Below, piece by piece: positions 8,326 through 16,755 of a DNA stretch of 64,000 nucleotides. The stretch comes from Burkholderia sp. GAS332 (GTDB lineage Bacteria; Pseudomonadota; Gammaproteobacteria; Burkholderiales; Burkholderiaceae). The DNA is taken from assembly GCA_900142905.1 (NCBI GenBank), contig FSRV01000001.1:2294001-2358000 (forward strand), in the 5' to 3' direction. The notes beneath the pieces are model-generated. The model did no database searches and was not told the DNA's origin. It saw nothing but the letters and a program-made list of their open reading frames with translations. Made by a program: the position numbers and the translations under genes. The first letter of the stretch is position 1, and every line of letters starts with the position of its first letter.

Positions 8326-9694
8326 CAATGCTCTCAACTTAAGCCCGAAAGGGCTTGTATACGGGGCGTTTGCCCTGTAAACTTCATCGCATAACTGATT
8401 GATAAATAAACGATATGAACTCAAATACCAGCGTCTTCCCAACTCCTGGCTGAGTTCTCCGATTTCCTGTTCGATCCGGCGCTCGCTGAGCGTGTTCGCC
8501 GTTCTCCCACTGCCTTTACCCGCAATCGCATCCTGACGCTGCCACGCATGGCAGCGTTGATGATGTCGGGCATGCGCTCGAGCGTGCAGGCCGAGCTCGA
8601 TGGGCTGTTTGGCGCGTTGCACGGGCAAACGGTGCGCACCCGGGCGGTAAGTGCACAGGCCTTCAGCAAGGCGCGCCGCGGCCTGTCGGCCGAGCTGTTC
8701 GAACTGGCCCGCGCGCGCCTGATCGAGCTGGCCCAACCCTACATTGATTCGATGCGCTGGAATGGCCTGAGGCTGGTCGCAGCCGACGGTAGCCGTCTGC
8801 GGGTAGGCACGCGCGAAGGCCATGATCTGCGCGCCGACCACTACGCATTTGCGCTGTTCCTGCCGGGGCCCGAACTGACCCTGCACGCCGCGCTTCATCC
8901 GGCCGACGGCTCCGAGCGGCAGATGCTGTTCGAAGCGCTGGACGTACTGCAACCGCACACCGATCTGCTGCTGCTCGATCGCGGCTATCTCGGCAACATG
9001 ATGGTAGCCGCCCTGGCACAGCGCGAGATCCCGTTCTGTCTACGCGTGGATGCACGCGCCTGGACGTGCGTCACCGCCTTTGCGCGCAGTGGCGAGGCTG
9101 AGCGCTTCGTGACACTGGCCGCGCCCGATGAACAGGACGCCCTTGACTATGAACTGGTGCGCACGCCCACCACGGTGCGCCTGATCCGCGATGTCACTCC
9201 TGGCGGACGTGTTCGCGTGCTGATGACCTCGCTGCTCGATCGCCAGCGCTATCCGGCTGCCACCTTCGGGGCGCTCTACCATCAGCGCTGGCGCATCGAG
9301 GAAGCGTTCAAACGGCTCAAGCACCGGCTGCGGCTGGAGGCCGTCACGGGGCTGGACTACCTGGCGCTGCAGCAGGACTTCGGCGCAAAAACCGTCGCCG
9401 ACAACCTGTGCACACTGCTCAGCGATCTCGACGATGCGTCTCACGATGACGCACCTGCCAGCCGTCCTGACCGTGTTTATGCGCTGGGTGCCCTCAAGCC
9501 GATCCTCGGCGCGTGCCTGCTACGGATTGAACACTGCCTGAACCTGCTGCCCAAAGTCATGCCGGCCATCCACCAGGCCCGATGTCGTATCCAGCCCTCG
9601 CGCTCTTACCCACGACCGCCCAGAAAAGCCAAGCCCCATCACCATCTCGCGTACAAGCTTGCTTGATGAAATGGGGCTTAAGTTGAGAGCATTG
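8326..9694 (+). mobile_element. IS4-family insertion sequence, about 1369 bp
   Basis: Perfect 21-bp terminal inverted repeats, starting CAATGCTCTCAACTTAAG, lie at 8326-8346 and 9674-9694. They are bounded by a 10-bp direct repeat CCCCGCACAG (8316-8325, 9695-9704). The single transposase gene has the IS4 signature. It inserted in the stem of a GCCCC-type hairpin inside an extragenic repeat. Removing the IS and one copy of the target restores the sequence seen at 28984-29097. Intact ends and duplication suggest a recent insertion. Confidence 0.92.
8548..9666 (+). CDS. IS4-family transposase, probably disrupted near its N terminus
   Basis: 372 residues from the first in-frame ATG. The YREK signature Y-x2-R-x3-E-x6-K is present in YHQRWRIEEAFKRLK, as are DDE-type segments (VAADGSRLRV and LLLDRGYLG). 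The frame is open upstream to a TGA at 8416, and that stretch (AEFSDFLFDPALAERVR) looks like true N-terminal transposase sequence. It has no ATG in its own frame. An ATG at 8415 in another frame would read MNSNTSVF and then join this frame if one C of the CCC at 8438-8440 were absent. The gene may therefore carry a one-base insertion, or start at a non-ATG codon. Confidence 0.85.
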   Translation: MAALMMSGMRSSVQAELDGLFGALHGQTVRTRAVSAQAFSKARRGLSAELFELARARLIELAQPYIDSMRWNGLRLVAADGSRLRVGTREGHDLRADHYAFALFLPGPELTLHAALHPADGSERQMLFEALDVLQPHTDLLLLDRGYLGNMMVAALAQREIPFCLRVDARAWTCVTAFARSGEAERFVTLAAPDEQDALDYELVRTPTTVRLIRDVTPGGRVRVLMTSLLDRQRYPAATFGALYHQRWRIEEAFKRLKHRLRLEAVTGLDYLALQQDFGAKTVADNLCTLLSDLDDASHDDAPASRPDRVYALGALKPILGACLLRIEHCLNLLPKVMPAIHQARCRIQPSRSYPRPPRKAKPHHHLAYKLA

Positions 9695-9843
9695 CCCCGC
9701 ACAGGGGCAACGCTAATAAACCAATATCAAATCAAGGAAAGGCCAACGCCGTAGGCATACAGACAAGAAAGCGCCGCGCAGGCAAAAAAACCAGGCAAAG
9801 CCCAACGCCACGGGCAAACAGCCGAACAAGCGCCGCGCAGGCA
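9695..9843 (-). repeat. Extragenic repeat, right arm, second piece
   Basis: Begins with the second copy of the IS4 target CCCCGCACAG. It continues with two inverted subunits (AAGGAAAGGCCAACGCC followed by GCGCCGCGCAGGCA). These match, as reverse complement, the two subunits in the left arm at 6457-6630. Confidence 0.78.
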
Positions 9844-10065
9844 AAAAAACAACAATCACCCCCCATCCCTCGAAAATCGCAAAAAAATACCAGATGTACC
9901 CGAGACCCATAAAACGCGAAAGCGGGGGACATGGCAGCGAAAACGTGAAATTTAATCGTGCCACAACACACCATTCACCGCCGCCGCCATGCGGCACATC
10001 CCCCCCGCCATGAGTGCGTTTCAACACGCTGCTACAATCCTGTCTTTCTCGATCGATTGTGCGCT

Positions 10066-10872
10066 ATGGGTTTCGAACAACTCGCTGAATTGAAGAAGCA
10101 ACTGGCTGCGGCACGCGCTGAAGCTGAGCCTGCGGCCAAGCCTGTCGCCAAGCCCGGTGCGAAGCCTGCGCGCAAGCCGTCGCCGCCGCGACGTGGCGCG
10201 CCCGGCCAAAAGCCAGCGGCCGACGCCAGGCCCGTAGCCAACGCCAGGCCAGCGGCCGAAGCCACCGCCAACGCCAGGCCCGCGCCCAACGCCAAGCCCG
10301 CGGCCGACGCACGGCCCGTGGACCCGGTGGTGAAATCGATCGGCAGGCTGCAAAAGCGCTTCCCGAACGCGTTCCCGAAAAATCCGGCGCCCAAGCTGCC
10401 GCTGAAAGTCGGCATCTTCGAGGACCTCGTGGTCCACGCGAAGGAGCTGTCGCTGAGCGAAGCCGAGTTGCGCGATGCAATCAAGACCTGGTGCCGTGGC
10501 AGCCGCTACTGGAAGTGTCTGGTCGAAGGCGCCGCGCGCGTCGATCTGACGGGCGGCGAAGCAGGCAAGGTCACCGCGCAGGAAGCGGCAGGCGCACAAC
10601 GCCTGCAGGCGCATCGCGCGGGCAGGGGCGCAGCGAAAGCAGCAGCTTCGGCAGCTGAGGCGTCCGCCAATGCTTCGGGCGCTTCGTCTGATTCGGGCAC
10701 CGCGGTCGCTTCGGCCGACGCAGAAGCGCAAGCTGCGGCCACCCCGCAAGCTGACGCAGCAAGCCAGCCGCAAGCCACCTCGACGGACACCCCGGCCGCT
10801 GAGTCGGCAGCGCCGCCGGCAACGCCGTCGACAACGCCGCCGGCAGCACCGTCGGCCACCGCCGAAGCGTAA
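10066..10872 (+). CDS. ProQ/FinO-domain RNA-binding protein with disordered flanks
   Basis: 268 residues from ATG at 10066 (MGFEQLAELKKQL). The ProQ/FinO fold lies at about residues 87-180. It is recognisable by KSIGRLQKRFPNAF at its start, LKVGIFEDLV in the middle and AIKTWCRGSRYWKCL near its end. The family binds structured RNAs and 3' ends and acts as a sRNA chaperone. The first 85 residues are an Ala/Pro/Lys/Arg repeat with ADARPV/ANARPA units, and the last 80 are Ala/Ser/Pro/Thr rich. Both tails should be disordered. A TACAAT hexamer at 10033-10038 could be the -10 element, but no good -35 is visible. Confidence 0.85.
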   Translation: MGFEQLAELKKQLAAARAEAEPAAKPVAKPGAKPARKPSPPRRGAPGQKPAADARPVANARPAAEATANARPAPNAKPAADARPVDPVVKSIGRLQKRFPNAFPKNPAPKLPLKVGIFEDLVVHAKELSLSEAELRDAIKTWCRGSRYWKCLVEGAARVDLTGGEAGKVTAQEAAGAQRLQAHRAGRGAAKAAASAAEASANASGASSDSGTAVASADAEAQAAATPQADAASQPQATSTDTPAAESAAPPATPSTTPPAAPSATAEA

Positions 10873-10890
10873 CGAAACCCGCCGCCCCGT

Positions 10891-12237
10891 CTAGGGGTGG
10901 CTGCTTTGCGCCGCCGCCAGCCGGCCGCGCACAAAGCCGACGTGCTCGCGCAGTACATAGAACGCGTCGGCATATGCAAGCGGCATACGCAAGCGATTAA
11001 GCGACGCCTCGATTTGATCGAGTTCCGCGAAAAGCTGCTTGCGCTCCGCGTTGCTCGAGTCGGCGAGAGCGCCGCGTTCAATCGCGATCAGTGCACCGTA
11101 ATAGCGATAGATGCGCGAGCGCACGCGCCACCGGTACAGTGCCGGGATCAGGCGCATCGCCGGAAACAGCAGCACGGCCATCGGTAGCAACAGAACGAGC
11201 GTGCGGTCGCCGATGCTCGCAAGCCAGAACGGCAGCGTGCGGTACAGAAAACTCTTGCCGGTCTTGTAGTAACGCTGTGCGTCTTCGCTGATCTGATACT
11301 CATGGGCGATCGGACTCGGAAATTCCCCCGCGTGCTGCAACAGCCCGGGCATGCCGTGCACCTCCTGCGCGGCCTCAATCAATAAGTCGGAAATAGCCGG
11401 ATGCAGATTGGTCCGGGCCACGAGTTCGACCGTCGGGCTGATCAGATGGATGGTGTTGGGCGGAATTCTGCGCTTGAGATCCAGCACACCGGGCGGCAGG
11501 TCGATCTCGTCGAGATAGGGAAAGAGGCGCGTATAGGCGCTGGCTTCGTCGAAATTCATCACGGAGATGCCGGGCACCCTCAGGAGCCGCAGCATCAAGC
11601 CGCGCGTGGCCGAGTCGCCGTTCAGGATCGCCGCGTCGACGTCGCCGGCCACGAGTTGGGTGGCGGCCTGCAAGCCATCGCTTGGCACCAGCACGGTGTC
11701 GCCGCCCGGTGCGATGCCGTTTGCTTCCAGCAGTTTGAGCGAGAGGAGGCGCGTGCCGCTGCCTTCACGGCCAATGGCAATCCGCTTACCTTCCAGTTCT
11801 GAAAGCTGGTTGACGCCCGTGCCGCGATAGAACACGACCACCGGAATATAGAAAACGCTGCCGAGCGACATCAGCGATGACGTATCGAGCCCATCGGCCA
11901 CGCCGCCTTGCACGAGCGCGAGATCGACATGCTGTTTCGGGTCCAGCAGACGATGCAGATTCTGCACCGAGCCATCGGACTCCAACACCTTCAGCGTGAT
12001 GCCGTTGCGCGCGAGGATCTTCTTGTACTGATCGGCGGCGACAAGGAACGAACTGTCGTGCGGGCCCGCGCTCATCGTGATGGTTTTCGGCGGCGCCGGA
12101 TCGACTAGCCAGACGATCAGCGTGACCATCAGCACGATCAGCGCGGCCACGATGACGTAAGGCAGGGTGTGATCGCGCCACTCCGCATGCGAATGATCGC
12201 CGGGAAAATGCGGGAGACGCGAGCGAGGCGCTTTCAT
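10891..12237 (-). CDS. TAXI-family TRAP transporter solute receptor, membrane anchored
   Basis: 448 residues from an ATG with GGAG 5 bp upstream. An N-terminal membrane segment (about residues 22-44) is followed by a periplasmic TAXI-type binding domain: ITMSAGPHDSSFLVAADQYKKIL, DLALVQGGVADG, GKRIAIGREGSGTR, and GDVDAAILNGDS. A second hydrophobic segment (TLVLLLPMAVLLFPAMRLI) near residue 345 precedes a cytoplasmic tail. Classic TAXI receptors are secreted and work with a fused TRAP permease; no permease gene lies nearby. The protein may be an orphan sensor or work with a distant permease. It converges on the ProQ-domain gene with an 18-bp gap. Confidence 0.82.
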   Translation of the reverse strand: MKAPRSRLPHFPGDHSHAEWRDHTLPYVIVAALIVLMVTLIVWLVDPAPPKTITMSAGPHDSSFLVAADQYKKILARNGITLKVLESDGSVQNLHRLLDPKQHVDLALVQGGVADGLDTSSLMSLGSVFYIPVVVFYRGTGVNQLSELEGKRIAIGREGSGTRLLSLKLLEANGIAPGGDTVLVPSDGLQAATQLVAGDVDAAILNGDSATRGLMLRLLRVPGISVMNFDEASAYTRLFPYLDEIDLPPGVLDLKRRIPPNTIHLISPTVELVARTNLHPAISDLLIEAAQEVHGMPGLLQHAGEFPSPIAHEYQISEDAQRYYKTGKSFLYRTLPFWLASIGDRTLVLLLPMAVLLFPAMRLIPALYRWRVRSRIYRYYGALIAIERGALADSSNAERKQLFAELDQIEASLNRLRMPLAYADAFYVLREHVGFVRGRLAAAQSSHP

Positions 12238-12461
12238 CAACACTCCGTGCGGATAGCGGGGATGACGCATTGTCTACTGTCCGCAGCGTATAAGTGAAAT
12301 GTCCGGCATGACCGGCGGCTTGCCGGCCGGGATGCGTGAAAGCCATGGTATGGCCGCGAAGTAAATTGGCTGCGCGTGAAAAGTACTATGATCCGAAACA
12401 GGCATTGAGCGCCTTTCTGCGCTGACACAACAATCTTCGCCACCCGGGAGAGAGCACATAC

Positions 12462-13517
12462 ATGTCGGAGTTTATAAAGGCACTCCAGGGGGCGCAACGC
12501 GGCACCCAGCGCCGTAAAATCGCGTGGGTCTACGCGCTACTACTGGGTTTCAATATTGCGGCATGGGTGGTGGCCTTCGTCGCGTTTCGCGGCTATCCGC
12601 TGCTGCTGGGTTCCTGCCTGCTCGCTTATTCATTTGGTCTGAGGCATGCGGTGGACGCGGATCATATCGCGGCCATCGACAACGTCACGCGCAAGCTGAT
12701 GCAGTCCGGTCAACGGCCGGTGAGCGTCGGGCTGATGTTCTCGCTCGGACACTCCACCATCGTGATCCTGGCGACGATCGGCATTGCCGCGACCGCCATG
12801 GCCTTGCAAAGCCGCATGGACGGCATGAAGGAAGTCGGCGGAGTGATCGGCACGCTGGTGTCGACCTTCTTCCTGTTTACCATCGCGCTCCTGAATCTGA
12901 TCGTGCTGCGCTCGGTGCTGCGTGCTTTTCGCCGCGTACGCCGGGGCGAACCTTATGTCGATGAAGATCTCGACATGCTGCTCGCGAATCGCGGTTTTCT
13001 CGCGCGGATCTTCCGGCCGCTCTTTCGTCTCGTCACGCGGAGCTGGCACATGTACCCGCTCGGCTTCCTGTTCGGGCTGGGTTTCGATACCGCAACGGAA
13101 GTCGGGTTGCTCGGCATTTCGGCCGCCGGCGCCGCGCAAGGCATGTCGATCTGGTCGATTCTGGTGTTTCCGGCGCTGTTCACGGCCGGCATGACCCTGA
13201 TCGACACCACCGACGGCATCCTGATGCTGGGGGCCTATGGTTGGGCCTTCGTGAAGCCGGTCCGCAAGCTCTACTACAACATCACGATCACGTCGATCTC
13301 GGTGCTGGTCGCGTTAATTGTCGGCGGTATAGAAGGTCTCGGCTTGCTGGGCGACCAGTTGCATCTGAGCGGCGGATTCTGGCAGGCAGTGGGGAGCCTG
13401 AACGACAACTTCGGCATGATCGGCTACGTGATCATCGGCGTGTTTTTGGCGAGCTGGTTATTGTCGATCGCGGTTTACAAATGGAAGCGATTCGAAGAAC
13501 TGGAGATTCGCTCGTGA
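12462..13517 (+). CDS. hoxN: High-affinity nickel permease, NiCoT family (HoxN-like)
   Basis: 351 residues with about eight membrane segments. The NiCoT signature HX4DH appears as RHAVDADHIAAIDN (about residues 62-75). Further family motifs are the LGHSTIV region and LGFDTATEVGLL. A GGGAGAG site precedes the ATG. It imports Ni2+ across the inner membrane for the hydrogenase active site. It lies directly upstream of the hydrogenase operon in the same orientation with a 316-bp gap, so it may be co-regulated or separately transcribed. Confidence 0.93.
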   Translation: MSEFIKALQGAQRGTQRRKIAWVYALLLGFNIAAWVVAFVAFRGYPLLLGSCLLAYSFGLRHAVDADHIAAIDNVTRKLMQSGQRPVSVGLMFSLGHSTIVILATIGIAATAMALQSRMDGMKEVGGVIGTLVSTFFLFTIALLNLIVLRSVLRAFRRVRRGEPYVDEDLDMLLANRGFLARIFRPLFRLVTRSWHMYPLGFLFGLGFDTATEVGLLGISAAGAAQGMSIWSILVFPALFTAGMTLIDTTDGILMLGAYGWAFVKPVRKLYYNITITSISVLVALIVGGIEGLGLLGDQLHLSGGFWQAVGSLNDNFGMIGYVIIGVFLASWLLSIAVYKWKRFEELEIRS

Positions 13518-13833
13518 ATCAACTCAACCCTTAAGCGCTATCGTCAGAGAATTGCAGAAGGCACGCCGATCGGCGTTAATACGCTGCGCCATGTTTCGTG
13601 CGTAAGTGACGAAACTGGGTTATTTCAACTCGCTGAACTATACTCAAAAAAGTTTTCGGGCTCATCACGGTGGGCACCTTTCCCAAACAATACATGCAGC
13701 AAATCCGATCCTTTTAACCGCATTGTGCGGAATTATTACCGATCGATTGCTGGACACGTGACTGCCGTGCGGCACTCGCCACGTATCTTTTGCTGACCTA
13801 AAAAGAACGTGGTTCGTAGTGGAGACACACATC
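13518..13833 (+). other. Intergenic region upstream of the hydrogenase operon
   Basis: 316 bp. It contains a perfect 14-bp palindrome ACGCCGATCGGCGT at 13563-13576, a TATACT hexamer at 13639-13644 and a candidate sigma-54 element at 13751-13766. No gene is evident. The hydrogenase promoter most likely lies here. Confidence 0.5.
13751..13766 (+). promoter_or_regulatory. Possible sigma-54 (-24/-12) promoter of the hydrogenase operon
   Basis: The 16-mer TGGACACGTGACTGCC has GG and GC exactly 10 nt apart, as required for RpoN promoters. Several bases around the core deviate from the TGGCAC-N5-TTGC consensus. It lies 68 bp before the small-subunit ATG. Other hydrogenase operons in this order use sigma-54, but no HoxA-like activator gene is in the window. 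This is a weak call. Confidence 0.22.
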
Positions 13834-14892
13834 ATGGCAGAAGCAGACAACGTCCCCTATGGGCGCAAGACTCAGCACGCGCCGGCTCTCAAGGAAGTGC
13901 ACATCATCTGGATCACCGCGGGCCTCGGCTGCGACGGCGATTCGGTATCGATTACCGCGGCGACTCAGCCAAGCATCGAGGATGTCATTCTCGGTGCGAT
14001 TCCCGGCCTGCCGAAGGTGCATTTACATAACCCCGTACTGGCGTATGAAAACGGCGACGAGTTTCTCAAGCCGTTTCACCAGGCCGCGCGCGGGGAGCTT
14101 GAGAACTTCGTGCTGGTCATGGAAGGGTCGATTCCAAACGAACGTATTAATCGAGAGGGATATTGGGCCGCATTAGGCACCGACCCCGATACGCAGGAAC
14201 CGATCACGATCCCGCAATGGCTCGACCGGCTCGCGCCACGCGCGCTGGCGGTAGTCGGCGCGGGCACCTGCGCGACCTACGGCGGCATTCACGCGATGGA
14301 AGGCAATCCGACCGGCTGTATGGGCCTCGCCGATTATCTCGGCTGGGACTGGAAGTCGAAAGCGGGTCTGCCGATCGTCAACGTGCCAGGCTGTCCGGTG
14401 CAGCCGGACAACTTCATGGAAACGCTGCTCTACCTGCTCTATCAACTGGCGGGTCTCGCGCCGATGATTCCGCTCGACGAAGCGTTGCGGCCGAAGTGGC
14501 TGTTTACGCGCACCGTTCACGACGGTTGCGATCGCGCCGGCTCCTACGAACAGGCGATCTTCGCCACCGAATACGGCAGCCCGAATTGCATCGTCAAGCT
14601 GGGTTGCTGGGGACCGGTCGTGCAGTGCAACGTGCCCAAACGCGGCTGGATGGCGGGCATTGGCGGCTGTCCGAACGTGGGGGGCATCTGCATCGGCTGC
14701 ACGATGCCGGGCTTTCCCGACAAGTTCATGCCGTTCATGGATGAGCCGCCGGGAGCGGTGCTGTCGTCGAATCTCATCAAGAGCTATGGTCCGCTGATTC
14801 GCAGCCTGCGCAAGCTGACCAACAACACGCTCAACCACGAGCCGAAATGGCGTCACAACGGTGCGAAACTCACCACTGGCTACCATCGCTGA
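13834..14892 (+). CDS. hhyS: [NiFe] hydrogenase small subunit, group 1h type
   Basis: 352 residues from ATG 13834 (GGAG at 13821). There is no Tat signal peptide, unlike membrane-bound group 1 enzymes. Proximal-cluster residues would be C33, D36, C146 or nearby, and C187. The motif GLGCDGDS puts Asp where the second Cys of CxxC normally stands, matching the 3Cys-1Asp cluster reported for the Ralstonia eutropha actinobacterial-type hydrogenase. Distal ligands fit H229, C232, C252 and C258. C279, C286 and C289 form the medial site; C279 replaces the Pro of the usual [3Fe-4S] centre, implying [4Fe-4S]. Such enzymes oxidise trace H2 in air. It is the first gene of a long operon. Confidence 0.93.
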   Translation: MAEADNVPYGRKTQHAPALKEVHIIWITAGLGCDGDSVSITAATQPSIEDVILGAIPGLPKVHLHNPVLAYENGDEFLKPFHQAARGELENFVLVMEGSIPNERINREGYWAALGTDPDTQEPITIPQWLDRLAPRALAVVGAGTCATYGGIHAMEGNPTGCMGLADYLGWDWKSKAGLPIVNVPGCPVQPDNFMETLLYLLYQLAGLAPMIPLDEALRPKWLFTRTVHDGCDRAGSYEQAIFATEYGSPNCIVKLGCWGPVVQCNVPKRGWMAGIGGCPNVGGICIGCTMPGFPDKFMPFMDEPPGAVLSSNLIKSYGPLIRSLRKLTNNTLNHEPKWRHNGAKLTTGYHR

Positions 14893-14940
14893 TCGGGCGG
14901 CGTAGTTGACGGAATTCGACTTGTCAGCAGGGAGAAGGTC

Positions 14941-16755
14941 ATGGCCGTTAGTACTGCACCTGAAGCGACCACAAGCACCCAGGCAGCGCCGGGCAAGCTG
15001 GTCGAAATGAACTGGGATCCGATTACACGGATCGTCGGCAGTCTGGGCATTTACACCAAGATCGATTTTGCGAACCGCCGCGTGGCGGAGTGCTACAGCA
15101 CCTCGTCGATCTTTCGTGGCTACAGCATTTTCATGAAGGGCAAAGACCCGCGCGACGCGCACTTCATCACGAGCCGCATCTGCGGGATCTGCGGCGACAA
15201 TCACGCGACCTGTTCGGTCTACGCGCAGAACATGGCCTACGGCGTGAAGCCACCGGCGATTGCCGAGTGGATCGTCAATCTGGGCGAAGCGGCCGAATAC
15301 ATGTTCGACCACAACATCTTCCAGGACAACCTGGTGGGGGTGGATTTCTGCGAGCGGATGGTCAAGGAGACCAATCCCGGCGTATGGGACAAGGCGCAGA
15401 AAACGCCGGCGCCGCATGCGGACAAGCATGGCTATAAAACCATCGCGGACATCATGACCGCGCTCAATCCATTCACCGGTGAGTTCTATCGCGAGACCTT
15501 GATGGTCAGCCGCTATACGCGCGAGATGTTCTGCCTGATGGAAGGGCGCCACGTGCATCCGTCGACGCTCTATCCCGGCGGCGTGGGTACGGTGCCGACC
15601 ATTCAGCTGTTCACGGATTACATCACGCGTCTGATGAGGTACGTCGAGTTCATGAAGAAAGTCGTGCCGCTGCATGACGATCTGTTCGACTTCTTCTATG
15701 AAGCGTTACCGGGTTACGAAGAAGTCGGCCGCCGTCGAATTCTGCTCGGTTGCTGGGGCTCGTTCCAGGACCCGAACGTGTGCGACTACAGCTATAACAC
15801 GATGACGCAATGGGGCCGCGGCATGTTCGTCACACCCGGTGTCGTGGTGGACGGCGAACTCGTGACGACCGACCTCGTCGATATCAACCTGAACATCCGC
15901 ATACTGCTCGGCAGTTCCTATTATGACGACTGGGATCACGAAGAAACCTTCGTCAAACAGGATCCGCTCGGCAATCCGGTCGACCGCAAGCATCCCTGGA
16001 ATCAGACTACGCTACCGCGTCCGCAGAAGCGCAAATTCGACGGCAACTACACGTGGGTGATGTCGCCGCGCTGGCTCGACAAGCGCACGGGCGATCATCT
16101 CGCGCTCGACACCGGCGGTGGACCGATCGCACGCTTGTGGGCAACGGCGTTGGCGGGTCTGGTTGATATCGGTTACATCAAGGCAACCGGCCAGAGCGTG
16201 AAGATCTATTTGCCGAAGACCGCGCTCAAGCCCGAAGTCGAGTTTGAATGGAAGATTCCGAAGTGGAGCAACGCGATCGAACGTGATCGCGCCCGCACGT
16301 ATTTTCAGGCGTATTCAGCGGCGGCGGCCTTGTACTTTGCCGAGCAGGCGCTGGCCGAATTGCACGCGGGCCGCACCCGTACGTTCAGCGACTTCACGGT
16401 GCCGGAAGAGGGCATTGGCTGCGGTTTCCATGAAGCGGTGCGCGGCGTGCTCTCGCATCACCTCGTGATCCGCGACGGTAAGATCGCCAACTATCACCCG
16501 TATCCGCCTACACCGTGGAACGCCAATCCGCGCGATATCTACGGCACGCCTGGGCCTTATGAAGACGCGGTACAGAACACGCCGATCTTCGAAGAGAACG
16601 GGCCGGACAAGTTCAAGGGCATCGACATCATGCGCGCGGTGCGCAGCTTCGATCCATGCTTGCCGTGCGGCGTGCATATGTACGTCGGCAATGGCAAGAC
16701 GATCGATACGTCGCACTCACCGACCTTCGGCGTGATGCAGGGAGCGCACAAGTGA
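14941..16755 (+). CDS. hhyL: [NiFe] hydrogenase large subunit, group 1h type
   Basis: 604 residues. The L1 motif SRICGICGDNHATCS supplies C81 and C84 with H88. The L2 motif DPCLPCGVH near the end supplies C573 and C576. Together these give the four Cys ligands of the Ni-Fe(CN)2CO centre. A 25-residue C-terminal extension after H579 should be removed by the protease encoded at 20050. The GDNHATCS form of L1 is typical of the actinobacterial-type group 1h enzymes. GGGAGAAGG precedes the ATG, 48 bp after the small-subunit stop. The stop codon overlaps the next gene's GTG. Confidence 0.95.
   Translation: MAVSTAPEATTSTQAAPGKLVEMNWDPITRIVGSLGIYTKIDFANRRVAECYSTSSIFRGYSIFMKGKDPRDAHFITSRICGICGDNHATCSVYAQNMAYGVKPPAIAEWIVNLGEAAEYMFDHNIFQDNLVGVDFCERMVKETNPGVWDKAQKTPAPHADKHGYKTIADIMTALNPFTGEFYRETLMVSRYTREMFCLMEGRHVHPSTLYPGGVGTVPTIQLFTDYITRLMRYVEFMKKVVPLHDDLFDFFYEALPGYEEVGRRRILLGCWGSFQDPNVCDYSYNTMTQWGRGMFVTPGVVVDGELVTTDLVDINLNIRILLGSSYYDDWDHEETFVKQDPLGNPVDRKHPWNQTTLPRPQKRKFDGNYTWVMSPRWLDKRTGDHLALDTGGGPIARLWATALAGLVDIGYIKATGQSVKIYLPKTALKPEVEFEWKIPKWSNAIERDRARTYFQAYSAAAALYFAEQALAELHAGRTRTFSDFTVPEEGIGCGFHEAVRGVLSHHLVIRDGKIANYHPYPPTPWNANPRDIYGTPGPYEDAVQNTPIFEENGPDKFKGIDIMRAVRSFDPCLPCGVHMYVGNGKTIDTSHSPTFGVMQGAHK

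Noticed and set aside
10033..10038. TACAAT as a complete sigma-70 promoter for the ProQ-domain gene
   Set aside because: The -35 region is not convincing at normal spacing; mentioned only in the gene entry.
13639..13644. TATACT as -10 of a sigma-70 promoter for the hydrogenase operon
   Set aside because: No acceptable -35 hexamer at 16-18 bp upstream, so it was not listed as a promoter.
14173..15675. Minus-strand 500-residue frame opposite the hydrogenase structural genes
   Set aside because: It covers the end of one conserved gene and the start of another on the opposite strand, and shows no family features.
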